From Linnemannia schmuckeri (taxonomy: Eukaryota > Mortierellomycota > Mortierellomycetes > Mortierellales > Mortierellaceae), in contig JANATG010000009.1 of assembly GCA_029449235.1 (NCBI GenBank), forward strand, positions 1,736,001-1,800,000: DNA of 64,000 nucleotides, written 5' to 3'. Within the stretch, counting starts at the first letter, position 1; each line of letters begins with the position of its first letter. The notes under the pieces are model-generated. The model did no database searches and was not told where the DNA came from. It was given only the letters and a program-made list of their open reading frames with translations. The translations under genes and the position numbers were made by a program. This document shows positions 44,001-54,071 of this stretch, piece after piece.

Positions 44001-46994
44001 AGTGTCCACATCCTCGAGTTCTTGTCGACTGTCGCGAGATTGCCGATGCTTTATTCTAACTTTGTCGAGAACGATTACAAGCGCGTGTTTGGTATCGCGC
44101 TCAAGTATATCCAGTACACTCACAGTGTTGCTGGCAACACTACCTCAGCACAAACATCATCAACACCCTCTTCCGCAGTCTCGTCGCCCATGTCTCCGGC
44201 TGTCACTATTCAAGGCCAATCGTCGGCAGCAACACGTGCTCTCCCTCAGTATGTGTTGATCATGGCCTACCAGGTCATTGACGTTTGGTTCATGCTTCAG
44301 AGGTTAGCAGAGCGCAGGAAATACGTCCCCTACATTGTCAGAAATCTCCTCATGGCCAACGAAACTGGGAAACGCGTAGACGAGCAGACCGAGACGTGTA
44401 TGGACATGCTAGCCCGGTACTCCTATGCCAACTGCGAGCCCAAACCCAAGCCGTCGTTGATCCAGCAGCACCTCATTGGGCCGACGGGCAAGTCTGGGAA
44501 GGTAGTAACCAAAACTTGGCTCCAGGGAAATGCGTTTATCACGGTTCGAACATCTCACAGTGTTGGATGGGCAGAGATCACGGTTCGGAGGGCTTCTGGC
44601 ACGGTTTCTTTCCTACTCAAGATTGAGAACGACATGTTTATGAGTGGAGCAGATGGATTGGAGCTTAGTTCGCTGCCAGGATTGTTGCGACTTCAGGAGG
44701 ATGCCTTGGCGATCGACGCGGCGGCTCAACGATCCAGGAATGCATCTGTTGGAGGAGATACGCCGACCGACAACGAGCATGTTTCTGTTCCCTCGGCAGA
44801 ATTGGAGAGCCGGCGCGAGGAAGCGCAACACCTGGCTGCCGTTTCAGGACTGTCTCAGAGGTTGAGTGAGGCTCGTCCTTCCTGGTTGTCTCCGAGGTCG
44901 ACACCTCAACATACGCCTCTGCACACACCCCTCCAAACTCCTCGGCATACACCGCATCACACACCAAGAGCATCGCCATTGCCTTCCGGCGACAACACAC
45001 CTTCGAGTTCGCCACCCTCCCGCTCCTTCCTCAATGCGGTCCCTTCCAAATTGGCGTTTGAAGGAGGCCATCATCGTGTTCAAACAGCGCCCACGGAGCA
45101 TGTTGCCGTCTTTTCATCAACTTCGCTCCACCCACTACAAGAGTCTGGCGCACCCGCACACAGTCAAGATGATGGATCGGGCGATATTGATATCAAGGAG
45201 AGCCATATCCCTTCGTTGTCGACGGACTCGACTCATATCGGTGGTAACTTCTCATCAACCATTCCACCTTCTTCAGCTACGGCTTCTGCCGTCATGGGCA
45301 ACCTTGGGCGGTCAAAGTCGGCATCCGATCACGGCGGTCCATCTCAAAAGTCAGGTGTCAAGCATGCAGAGTTGAGTCGCGGTGCTCAGGGAAGCGCACT
45401 GGAGCAGACCAAGTCGTTGCTTTCACATTCGGTCGGGAAGCGTGAGGATGTTCGACGGTCGATCTCGTTGGCCTCCTCGCGCAACAACAGTATCACAACA
45501 GCTATGGGACGTGCTCAGCGATACGCTCTCGCTCATGACGACCATCGACCTCCTGTGCTGAGTGAGGGTACCGCACGGTACTATGATCGAGAGAGCAATG
45601 CTGAAGGCGCTCGTTCGTTCTCCAAGTCCAAAGTCGAGACTTTTGTTGACCCCAGTTTCCTTTTCATGCAGCTCACGTCGTATCCAGATGTGATGGTACG
45701 GGATGTTCCTATCCTGCTTGCTGAAGATGACGCAACTAATCGCGCCTTGGGTGTCTTGGATCGAACTCCTGTCGTCGACTTCCACAAGATAGGTGTCGTT
45801 TATGTCGGCAAGGGTCAGAGCAAGGAGGGGGAGATTCTAGGCAACACTCACGGATCGTCCGAGTACACAAAGTTCTTGACGGGCCTTGGGTCTCTTGTCC
45901 GTCTCAAGAACGCCAAGATTTATGCTGGAGGACTCGACTTGGAGATGGACCTGGACGGCGAGTATGCGTATTCGCATCAGGACGAGATTACGCAGATGAT
46001 CTTCCATGTGGCGACGATGATGCCGAACTACCCACACGACGTCAACTTTGATGGTAAAAAGCGACATATCGGAAATGACTGGGTGACGATTGTGTTTAAC
46101 GATTCTGGGGCAGATTATGACTTTGGAACCATCTCGGGTCAGTTCAACTTTATGACGCTGGTAGTCACTCCTGTCTCTATGGCGTCTGTCACCTTTACCG
46201 AGGCTGCCAGTAGAGTTGGTCAACAACAACAGCAACAGCAACAGCAACAGAGGCTTGCGACCGACCTTGCAGAGGCTGCGATGGCAGAGGGCCGAGAAGG
46301 TGACGAGGTGGTGGTACCGACAGCTACGCCCACAGGCGCGAGCTCTGGCCCGAGCATGGTGCAGCCCTTCAAGAATGTCTGGTTCCAGGTGGTGATGCTG
46401 CGACGACCCGACATGCCCGAAATCGGACCGCTAGCGACATCCAAGATTATCAGCGCAACGGAGCTGCCTCGATTCACACGACAAATGGCGTTGCATGCCA
46501 ACATCTATGCACAAGTCTACTATCAGCACTTGCAGAACTCTGTTGAGTATGTTTCGAACTGGCAGGAGCGTCTTCGCCAGATCAAGCGTGTGAAAGACCG
46601 ATTGGCGGCCAATGCTGCTTCCAGTGCTGGCCAAGGATCGGGCGCTGGTGGACCAGGTCAAGGAGGTAGTAGTGGCGGCGCGAACGTACCTTCTGGAGGC
46701 GGTCCTGGTGGATCTGGTCATGGAGGATCGCGATCTGGAGCTGGACCTAATGGAGCATTAGGTGGTTCGAACAGCAACAATTCTGGAGCCACTGGAGGTG
46801 GAAACAGTTCAAGTATCGGACTGGGTCTTGGACTCGGACTTGGCTTGGGCTCCTCATCGTTGTCATCTGGAGCGAATGTTGCTGGCAACCAAGGTGGCGG
46901 TTCTGGCTCACAGGGCCAGCAGAGTCAGCAGCAGCAGCATCAGAGCAGTATCATGGGACTGGAGCCTGTTGTCGATTTCACGCGGTACTCGTAG
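41022..46994 (+). CDS. TSC2: tuberin homologue, RapGAP-domain GTPase activator for Rheb
   Basis: Catalytic subunit of the TSC complex; it stimulates GTP hydrolysis by Rheb and so restrains TORC1 (family role). A single exon encodes 1990 aa, close to human tuberin. The N-terminal 1150 residues are a helical tuberin-type solenoid (start MTSKSRPTSSKLNSFFKFRI). Residues about 1215-1510 are disordered and phosphosite-rich: RSRNAS ending at S1242 fits the AGC-kinase RxRxxS rule, a TP-repeat block sits at about 1290-1330, and VRRSIS is near 1475. The RapGAP domain (about 1530-1730) has VGVVYVGKGQ-like strands, GNTHGSSEYTKFLTGLG, and the Asn thumb in RHIGNDWVTIVFNDSG (catalytic N1685). A Gln run and a Gly/Ser-rich tail (about 1865-1970) end the protein. 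The lack of introns contrasts with most neighbours. Confidence 0.92.
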   Translation: MTSKSRPTSSKLNSFFKFRISSKETTLHETLRLDSARPSDPIDANEIVQQLVPGANSLQSRLRTLEQLSEIILSYPFQHISELWIAIEDLLEVGVPHNARKAAWSFMIACIRGQFEDLGMLRAIFYQAINNHEIWEDFDDKLQALKELTNNGRDVYGFEKNIVRLLAHWIASSFEQAKVAQHVSQQRLGMQKSTTSLASLSSTPQLILLQKPIPHFDTTMALLINVVKFNFVFFDELEIAGLLDLLHTICINAPEDTAHTIGFLDVIVRYGYVPQEGLPTFLKILCHTTLSDVYQERAWLITLNLMKSHSAHSAIRLLCLNLRSKGEVASSVTHTRVIQGSIRLLQRSVWSSTAIDTLSVSFSTILWSLKSAVDFKSKDVNQDIVISLSALLGIHADDLRDLEYEIIMDILERLKESVKEKPVGEHASTKPFVFGPGGHATSTGHQPHSNNVFRDAYGGLLYQFLELYSRKKIPGIAARLMTLLASLQDHLPEDTMLLLLDYYYTEHQFYPYTLNWLERLHQLVQVSVIQDKRPKIRSRALQIALDVYDASLDFFHDAIVTAVFLDVFARMDSETDPVLALQVTELLIRATRTASDDLFPRLLDRIVQNIRCSCHAPRQPISGSSTQTSLASRLGMTSSSSTNTHQNHQPLGPAVACQSLSAVIGIIDLFQYALYDPNGASRVDTFFSLLVGLAINQDVHKASRLVLLDFLLCLRVDLDHRIFCSTPSTIESMTSATEQLLSEDTRQDRGDRLGLLGGHTRNPGLGSSVQAASAARQQTGPSTAHPTNNWKQLMQGRTMQASPYVISYLEIASTTSDNPTSETLPAPLVGCAKVILNIPLYMTGIMSILEQERNFEVYSFVIQRLPSQLFNKHLFCNSSEQITKLHSVLVDMTLRDKFPESLRNLPLSAKRHNIHILAYKVLVILLCYNNKFSTNELHDLVHAFVVGLQRQATCAKICIHALAVCCYELPQSMTKHLPGTVLKLSQIMSTATISVHILEFLSTVARLPMLYSNFVENDYKRVFGIALKYIQYTHSVAGNTTSAQTSSTPSSAVSSPMSPAVTIQGQSSAATRALPQYVLIMAYQVIDVWFMLQRLAERRKYVPYIVRNLLMANETGKRVDEQTETCMDMLARYSYANCEPKPKPSLIQQHLIGPTGKSGKVVTKTWLQGNAFITVRTSHSVGWAEITVRRASGTVSFLLKIENDMFMSGADGLELSSLPGLLRLQEDALAIDAAAQRSRNASVGGDTPTDNEHVSVPSAELESRREEAQHLAAVSGLSQRLSEARPSWLSPRSTPQHTPLHTPLQTPRHTPHHTPRASPLPSGDNTPSSSPPSRSFLNAVPSKLAFEGGHHRVQTAPTEHVAVFSSTSLHPLQESGAPAHSQDDGSGDIDIKESHIPSLSTDSTHIGGNFSSTIPPSSATASAVMGNLGRSKSASDHGGPSQKSGVKHAELSRGAQGSALEQTKSLLSHSVGKREDVRRSISLASSRNNSITTAMGRAQRYALAHDDHRPPVLSEGTARYYDRESNAEGARSFSKSKVETFVDPSFLFMQLTSYPDVMVRDVPILLAEDDATNRALGVLDRTPVVDFHKIGVVYVGKGQSKEGEILGNTHGSSEYTKFLTGLGSLVRLKNAKIYAGGLDLEMDLDGEYAYSHQDEITQMIFHVATMMPNYPHDVNFDGKKRHIGNDWVTIVFNDSGADYDFGTISGQFNFMTLVVTPVSMASVTFTEAASRVGQQQQQQQQQQRLATDLAEAAMAEGREGDEVVVPTATPTGASSGPSMVQPFKNVWFQVVMLRRPDMPEIGPLATSKIISATELPRFTRQMALHANIYAQVYYQHLQNSVEYVSNWQERLRQIKRVKDRLAANAASSAGQGSGAGGPGQGGSSGGANVPSGGGPGGSGHGGSRSGAGPNGALGGSNSNNSGATGGGNSSSIGLGLGLGLGLGSSSLSSGANVAGNQGGGSGSQGQQSQQQQHQSSIMGLEPVVDFTRYS

Positions 46995-47215
46995 TTTTGT
47001 TTTGCTTCTCTTGTTCATAATTCAATACAGAAAGAAAAAAAGTAGAAAAAAGATAATACCTTCGATGTATTTAGGAGTAAACTTCGATGTCGAACAGATT
47101 CTCTCTATGGTTGTAGTTGTTCCAGTGTGCCGGGCATCAAAGATCATTGCTGAAAAAGTTGCATCCACAGACGCGTATGTGTGCCTGAATGATGTGCTTG
47201 CTCTGCTTCTTTCAC

Positions 47216-47248
<33 letters not shown>

Positions 47249-49075
47249 GTTTTCGTTATTATTTTCAGCTTGTATCTTTTCCGAGGTACATTCATTGAAC
47301 AGGCATGATTACCGATAATCTCATTTGCAGTGGCATGGGCAGAGGAAATTGCGCGCTTTTTGGTATTTATTATAAAAAATGCCACGTTTTATGAGCCGAT
47401 CGTGTGATTTGGCCATGTCTACATCCACGCCCAGGCAGCAATCCTCATCATTCGACTCTGTTCTTGAAACGCTGTTGTTCTTTTGTTCCAGGAGTCTTTC
47501 GCACGCGAAAACGTCGAGTCTTTGTTGGGGGACGGAAGGTGGGAGTGGGTTACCTGCCTTCACTGTTGCCGGTACTCAATGGTTTGAAAACAAAACGGCG
47601 CTCGCTTTTATCCACCCAACAGGTTTTCGCAATTTTTTTTGTCAAGAAAGTTAGAGTTGTCCCATACAAAAAGTAAGAAGGAGATGACGAAAATAACGTT
47701 ATTTTTGTAATGTTCGCCGAACCCATCTTCAACCATGTGTTTAAACACAAGGGCAAGGAGGGACTCGGGGGGAGCAAGAGAGTTTTTTTTTGTTCTTCTC
47801 CATCTCCTTGATACGAGCGACTGGGGAGGTATGGCAGACGATGAATAGCAGTGCATAGGGAAAAAAATGTGAGTGAGAGATAGATGGATGTGTACACTTT
47901 TTTTAGGCGCCGCATTGGTTTCTAAGCCCGGCATGGATATGTCAGTTGGCGGTAAACAGCTACATGCATAAAGCTGGGTGTAAAAAAAGACAGATGAGAA
48001 TGGGGGTGGGGGTTTAGAAGAGGTTTAAGAAAAAAAAAAAAAAAAAACGAGGGGACAGACTGGGTCCTTGTTGCACAGCAATTGCAAGCGTGGCTCCCCA
48101 TTTTTCGTCTGTGTTTTTTTGGATGTGTATGTTGGAAGGAAGTGACGTGAGGAGGAGATCAGTAAAAGAAAACGGGTAAGTGGTATACGGAAGTTGGAGG
48201 TACCTTGGCTGGCTGGATATGAGCTGAATGAATAATCAAAATAGACAGTTGTGAGTAAAGAGAAAAGAATAAGAAAGTTATGAGCAATACGATGATGATG
48301 GTTTGCGACTAAAAAGAGCGAAAAGAAGGAAGAGAGAAGGGTCGACAGCCTCTTTCTTTGGAGGAGAGTAGACTGAGTTTGCCACGAGAGAAAATGGGTG
48401 CTCTCATGATTGATGGGAGGGAGTAGACAGACAGCCACGAGTTGTTGACCATGAATTTGTTGGTGAATATGTGTGAGAGAAAGAAGAGAATGAAGAGAGT
48501 GGAGTGAGGTAACAAGGGTGGGCAAAGAAGAGAAGAAGTGAAATGCGGCAATGCAAAGGAAGCAAAACAGGAGCGAGACTCTCACACTCAAAGCCCCACC
48601 TGTTTTAGAAGAGGATAGACTTCTTTGCAGTAATAAAGGAATAAAAAAAATGAAGAAAAGTCTTAACCGTGATCAGATCAGATCTCTTCTTTCGTTCTCA
48701 TTCCATTCCTCATCACTTTTGGCTCTCTTCTTTCTCCCATCTTCATCTCTTTTTCTCTTCATTCCACTCTTCCTTTGTTCATTCCTTTTCTCCCTCCTTC
48801 CTTCTTCCACCTATCCTTCCGCCTCCCCCCTGTCCTCGCCTCTCTCTATCACAACCTATAGGTCGATTGTGCCTGAAATTGATCAACGCCAACCTCCCCC
48901 CTTTTCTGTCTGCCCTGAAACAATCACTCATTCCATTCATTGGTGGTGCCTGAATATCATACCATTAATCGATCGCCTCCACTTTCTGTCTGCCCACGCC
49001 TCTTTCTCCACCTTTCATTTCCTTCTCTCCCCACTCCCTACCTTCCCTACCTCTACTCAACATATTTCGATCCTA
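46995..49075. other. intergenic region between TSC2 and the monooxygenase gene
   Basis: Contains a T tract of about 28 nt (47219-47248), an A tract (48030-48046), a GA-rich stretch (48240-48550) and a long C/T-rich leader (48690-49070) before the monooxygenase. One 80-codon minus frame (47321-47563) has protein-like composition but no recognisable domain or clear splice partners. No gene is called. Confidence 0.4.
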
Positions 49076-51514
49076 ATGGCACCTTCGTTCAGGTCGACAC
49101 ACTCGAGCGACAGCTCGGGACAACCCCCCGCCTCCCTATCCCAAACAACCTTCTCCTCCACCAGCTCAGATGTCACATCCATCCACACCTTTGGCCCCCG
49201 CGAAAAGTCTCCCTGCAAAGTCTTGATCGTCGGTGCTGGTGTGGGCGGACTCGTGTTGGCACTCTGTCTTGAGCGCGCCGGGATTGATTACATCCTGCTC
49301 GAGCGCACCCAACAGCTACCTGTCCCTAAAACCACCATCCAACTCGGGCCCAACACTCTTCGTGCGATCGAGCAGTTGGGTCTCTTGGATGAGGTGATGC
49401 AGGTTGCGAAACCCGTCTCGGGGCTGACGCTCATGAAGCATAACATGACCGTTAGCGGTCGTATCGACACCCTCTTTTGCAAAGAAAGGTAATGTTACTT
49501 TTTCTTAAGTTGTTTCTTTTCTTTTCCACTGGTACTTCCTCTACTGCACTCAACTCCATTCCCATACTCCTCAGCTCCACACTTTTGTGTTGGGCACTGA
49601 GACATTTTTGGTCGTCGGTCGACTTCTTTGACTCTCTTCTCTATTGTTTTATCCGCCATCTTTGTACTCTTTTTCTTGTAGGCGCTAGTTGCTTTTTATG
49701 TAGCCCTTTTACGCCTCGCTTCTCTGTTATCCTACCCTTCAATATTGCAAGCTCTCTGTTGTCGCGTTGTTCTTTTGCAGAAGCCCCATGACTTGAGATA
49801 ACTGTTCTAACCCGACAATCAACCCTCTTTTTTTTTCTGTTCAATTCAATGTATCCCATTTCCAAAACAGATATGGCCATTACTCGTGCGTTCTGCAGAG
49901 ATCAGAGTTCCTTCGAATTCTGATCTCGCACCTGCCCCAGGGTAAAGTCCTGTGGGGCAAATACGTGCTCGAGATTGTCAACGGCGATGCGGGAGTTCAA
50001 GTCCGGTGCTCCAATGGGTATGTCGAAGAAGCGGACATCATCATCGGAGCCGACGGTGCCTACAGTGCGGTCCGCCAAAACATCTACCGGACCATGAAGA
50101 CTAAAAACCTCCTCCCGAAATCGGATGAAGAGCCTCTCAAGCATAGTTTGAACGCCATCATTGGTATCACCCAACCCCTGGATGGGTCTCGTTTCCCTGT
50201 CGCGTACCAACAGTTCAGTGAAGTCACTGTTGTTGTTGGGAAAGATCCATTGTATTCGTTGTGGTTGAGTCCGATTGTCAACAACCGAGTGGTCTGGTCG
50301 GTCTCCGGCGAGTTGCTGAAGCCCGAGGATGGCGACAATACAAACTTTAAGCAATCCGAGTTTGGACCGGAGGCTATCGATGCCGTCTGTGGGTTGATCC
50401 AGGATCTCGAGATTCCTTGGGGTGGAACCATGGCGGATCTGATTGAGTGTACACAGAGGGATCATATGACCAAGATTATGGTTGAAGAGAAGCAGTTCAA
50501 GACATGGCATTATGGTCGCGTCGCACTCATTGGGGAAGGTGAGTTTTTCTGTTCGTTTTTTCTTGTTCAAGGAATGTTTTTGAAGGATAAAAAAAAAACG
50601 ACGGCAATGAAGTGGAGAGATGTTTAAACATTTTTAGGGTTATTTGGAGCGGGATAATATAATGTTTTATCCACCTTCTGCGCTTCTGCGGGGATGATCG
50701 ATCATTGAGCTGAGAAGAAAAAAGAAATCCAATGAAAAAAAAAAAAAGAAAAATGCTTTCCTCAAACATGCAAACAACTTAACCATTCATTTTTTTTTCT
50801 CTTCCTCTCTTTTCTCTTTTTTCATTTCTCATACTCGCTCTTATGCATCTGCTGTTGTTTTGTCTCCTCTTGATGACACCCTTTACCTAATACTCTCTTT
50901 CTTAGCCTGCCACAAGGTAAACAAACAAACAAACAAACAAACGGACAAAACAAAAAATTCAATTGCTTGCTGGTCGATTATTATTCCCCTCCACTTCCTT
51001 GAACATAGTTGGATTTCATGCAGAGTTATCCCCCGAAAGAAATGACCGATCACACACCTTTCTAAACGTTCTTTTTTTCTATCCCACCCCACTTTTTTCA
51101 TACCTTATTCCTATTTAAAACACTCCCACCAAACTAAAATCAACCGATCAATAGTTCCCACCATTCTCAGGCCAGGGCGCAGAGCAGGCCATCATGGACG
51201 CGATCTACCTCGCCAACCACCTCTACCGCCTCGACGAAACCCCTGTCCACGAAGACTACGTCAAGATCTTTGAAGGTTACCAACGTCGTCGTGCGCCGCT
51301 TGTCAAAAACGCCGTCCAAATGACCCAATCCCTGACACATCTGATGAACACCCAGGGTCTCTCTGCAGATGTCAAGCGGAAGGTCATGTTTTCGTTGCCG
51401 GATTGGTTGAAGGCTGCGGGCGCGGACAAGTTGCAAGTGAGGCCGTTGTTGGATTATTTGGCGCCTGTGGACGATCGTGGCAAGAAGTCTGTCAAATCTT
51501 CTAATATCATGTAG
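49076..51514 (+). CDS. FAD-dependent monooxygenase (class A, PHBH-like)
   Basis: A flavoprotein hydroxylase or epoxidase of unknown substrate. Four exons join in phase to 483 aa: 49076-49488, 49871-50538, 50906-50916 and 51155-51514. The FAD-binding GxGxxG lies in VLIVGAGVGGLVLALCLERA (about 49-68) with the ribose-binding LLER just after; the DG motif is IIIGADGAYSAVR (about 194-206). The second FAD motif, normally GDAxH, reads ALIGEACHK, followed by FPPFSGQGAEQAIMDAI. The codons for ACHK come from an 11-nt microexon plus one base of exon 2, and without it the reading frame and the motif are lost. The ATG at 49076 is the one nearest a Ser/Thr-rich, non-hydrophobic N-terminus; a CT-rich leader precedes it. 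No transmembrane helix is evident. No biosynthetic partners are adjacent, so no pathway can be inferred. Confidence 0.85.
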
Positions 51515-52122
51515 AGAAGCCTCGTTTTCTTTCTCCCTCCCCCCTCTCCCTTCTCCTCTCTCGCTTTCGCTCCTCTTTTTGCTTGTTTTATTTTTTCTTG
51601 CTCATCCTTTTTACTTTCATTTATTTAATATCGTTTGTTCGTACTTTATTTCTTTTTTGTCAACTTTTTATTGTTATTTCTTGCCTTTTTGCTCGCAATC
51701 TTTTCTTTCCACACCCATAGACTTTTTATCACTTCCACCATTGTAAAGTACTTTCAGTTTGTCACCCGTAATAATCTACTAATAAATCACGACAGCTACA
51801 CCTAAAACTACAAACAGATCGCTAATGAACCATGATGCGCCCTTGTAAAGACACAGCCCCTTTGATCCCTCTTATGCCACTGCGCCAACACGTCGTTCTC
51901 GCGGATTGAAAAAAAAGTCAAACGGATGTGATTTAATGCGATATCCTGTGAAAAAAAATCTATATATGTAATATCCATCGCTGATGACACGTCCAGATTG
52001 TTCCATGAAGCCATCGAGTCCTTGGTTCCTGAATATATCAACTTGGCGAGGGTGGTAATGAGATGGTGTGTGGTGTGTCGGAAGTGAATTGCGAGGTCCC
52101 TATATGTTCGCAAGGAGGATGC
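51515..52122. other. convergent 3' region of the monooxygenase and mL59 genes
   Basis: A 608-bp C/T- then A/T-rich spacer between two stop codons facing each other. AATAAA at 51780 is a likely polyadenylation signal for the monooxygenase. I see no gene. Confidence 0.4.
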
Positions 52123-53051
52123 TTAGAAAGGCAGAGTGCTCTTGGTCTTTGTCTTCTCAGCAGCCTTGGCCTACAAATGTCAGTTGAAGATCAGATCGGA
52201 TAAAAAGAGGTGTTAGAAACATGCACGGTTTACATATCGATTTGCTATTTTGAACAGGTCCAATTGCTGTTCACACTGTGAGTAAAGTAAATGTTGTTTA
52301 CCTTCTTCCAGGTCTCGATTGTCTTGGGCATCTCAGCGATAGCCTTAGCGATCTTTGCTTTCCTAGATATTTCAAATATTAATATAATACGAAGTATGTT
52401 AGAACCAGATCTCATTGATCGAGTAACTCCGGGCAAAAAGTCGTTAGCTCGAATATCACAATGGCGCAAAACACCAATGATCTGCAATAATAAACATCGA
52501 GTAATATACCTCAAGGGAGCAGTCCGGTCGTGCTTGCGACCCTTGTCTGGCTTGCCCATACGAACAGTCTTGGTCGAAAGAGGCTTAGGAGCAGGAAGGT
52601 TCAAGATCTGGGCCGCAGGGATAGGAGCTCCCGTCTCCGGGTGAGTCGCCAGAGCAATTCCGGCTCTCTCCAGACGAGCGACCTTCTTCCTGATGTCGGC
52701 CTGGACTCTGGCCGAGACCTTGGACTGTTGCCAACGCATCCTGGTACGCTCTCCTGTGGCGGTCAGTATTGATGGTGCGGAGCCCTCCTGTGATAATAAT
52801 ACTGATGATGATCCTGTTGATGATCCTGTTGATGATCCTGATGTGAATGATGTGATACGCTTGGGCTTGGCAGTCGCGACGCCGGGGACGGGGACCCACT
52901 GGTGAGCATAGTCGGACGCGGGACGGACTCGCAGACCGGCAAGGGTCTTGTTGAGTGCCTGGGGGTGTGACATAAGTTTGCGGAGGCTGGCGGCGGTTGC
53001 CTTGGACGAGGTTGAGGATGACATTGCGACCACTGCTGCTGGGGATGCCAT
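52123..53051 (-). CDS. probable mitochondrial large-subunit ribosomal protein mL59 (MRPL25-like)
   Basis: Exons 53051-52510, 52362-52302 and 52170-52123 join in phase to 216 aa. The protein is basic throughout. Residues 1-35 (MASPAAVVAMSSSTSSK, then ASLRKLMSHPQALNK) could serve as a presequence. QWVPVPG and RTRMRWQQSKVSARVQADIR are followed by a basic GKPDKGRKHDRTAPLRKAKI stretch and MPKTIETWKK. This order (short N-terminal helix, RW/YS-type basic block, KGxKH, lysine-rich helix end) is like fungal mL59. The match is from memory of the family pattern and is weak in the central part. A Ser/Gly/Thr insert (about 72-83) comes from a 12-bp tandem repeat. The gene is divergent from the F-box gene. 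Confidence 0.5.
52804..52840 (-). repeat. 12-bp tandem repeat inside the mL59 exon
   Basis: Three copies of GATGATCCTGTT (plus strand) encode a repeated Ser-Thr-Gly-Ser unit on the minus strand. In-frame units allow length change without breaking the protein. Confidence 0.7.
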
Positions 53052-54071
53052 TGCTGAAATGTATTGATTAAAGAGAGTGGAGGAGTTGTCGGAGAACTAC
53101 AAAGTCCAAAGGTGATGCGGGTTCCAGGGGAGAAAGTGGTACAGGAGTGGATTTGTTTTGGCAAAAGGGAGGGAAAGGGTGGGTGGCTTTGCAGGAATGA
53201 AGTGTCACGTGCCAAGGAGATGTCTTTCGATTTCGGGAAAGATGGAATTTGGTCGAGAGGGCTTTGACGCTGTGGATCAAGAAGGCAGACAGCGAGTTAG
53301 TGAAGAGCTCAACTCGAGACTCAAGAGAGGATGGAAGTTGAAAGATTATAAAGACGTAGCCATACGATGGTGGTGGACAGGACAGCATGGCTATGCTTAT
53401 CCAATTGATACAGTAGTAAAATGAAAAAGAATAAGGAGCCAACAAGGAAGGAAAAGGGAAAAGAAGAATCGAGCACGCCAGCCACCGGCTCCCCTTTTTC
53501 ACGACCCCTGCAGCGCCGTAACTGTGTAAAGTGTGCTCTGACTCTACATTCAAAACCCCCATCTCTTTTTCCCTTTCCTGCCCCTTTCTCACCCTCTCTC
53601 GCTCTCTCCTTGTCCCTCCACCATTTTTTAGTGATCGTTCGTTCCAATGGATGTCACGCGCGCCGCACGAACGCACAAAGAACAATGGTTGGGCCTCGGC
53701 TTTTTCTCTTTGCTCACTCCTCCTTCTTATTAGGTTTCTTGCTTTTTTCCTCTTCACTCTCTTTCTCCACTCTCTTCTACTTTCCACTCTCACCCCCTCC
53801 TCACCCTCTCCCTATCCTTCCTTCCTTCCTCCCTACTCTCTTTTAATACCTCTCTTCACTTCGCCGACATACCCGCAGTGTCTCGTTTAGCTCGCTCACC
53901 TTGCGCAGGCACACACACAACATAGTAACGAACCTCAGTCCCCCTTCACCAACCACTTCGAAACACTCTCTTAAACACACACGCAACTTCGGACTTTGCC
54001 CGATTGCTCTCGTGTCTTCTTTCCTCTTTCTTCCCTCTTACCCTTCAACACACAAAGAACAAACATACAAT
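53052..54071. promoter_or_regulatory. divergent intergenic region of the mL59 and F-box genes
   Basis: About 1.0 kb. The right half (53550-53870) is strongly C/T-rich on the plus strand, as in the leaders of other genes here; the left half is G/A-rich. Overlapping open frames on both strands are low complexity and are not called. Confidence 0.4.

Noticed and set aside
48025..48591. 188-codon minus-strand open frame with many Phe/Leu/Ser
   Set aside because: Typical of reading a GA-rich tract in reverse; no start context or homology sense.
53068..53793. 241-codon minus-strand open frame upstream of mL59
   Set aside because: Low-complexity GA/CT-derived composition, overlapped by equally long frames on the other strand, and it lies in a divergent promoter region.
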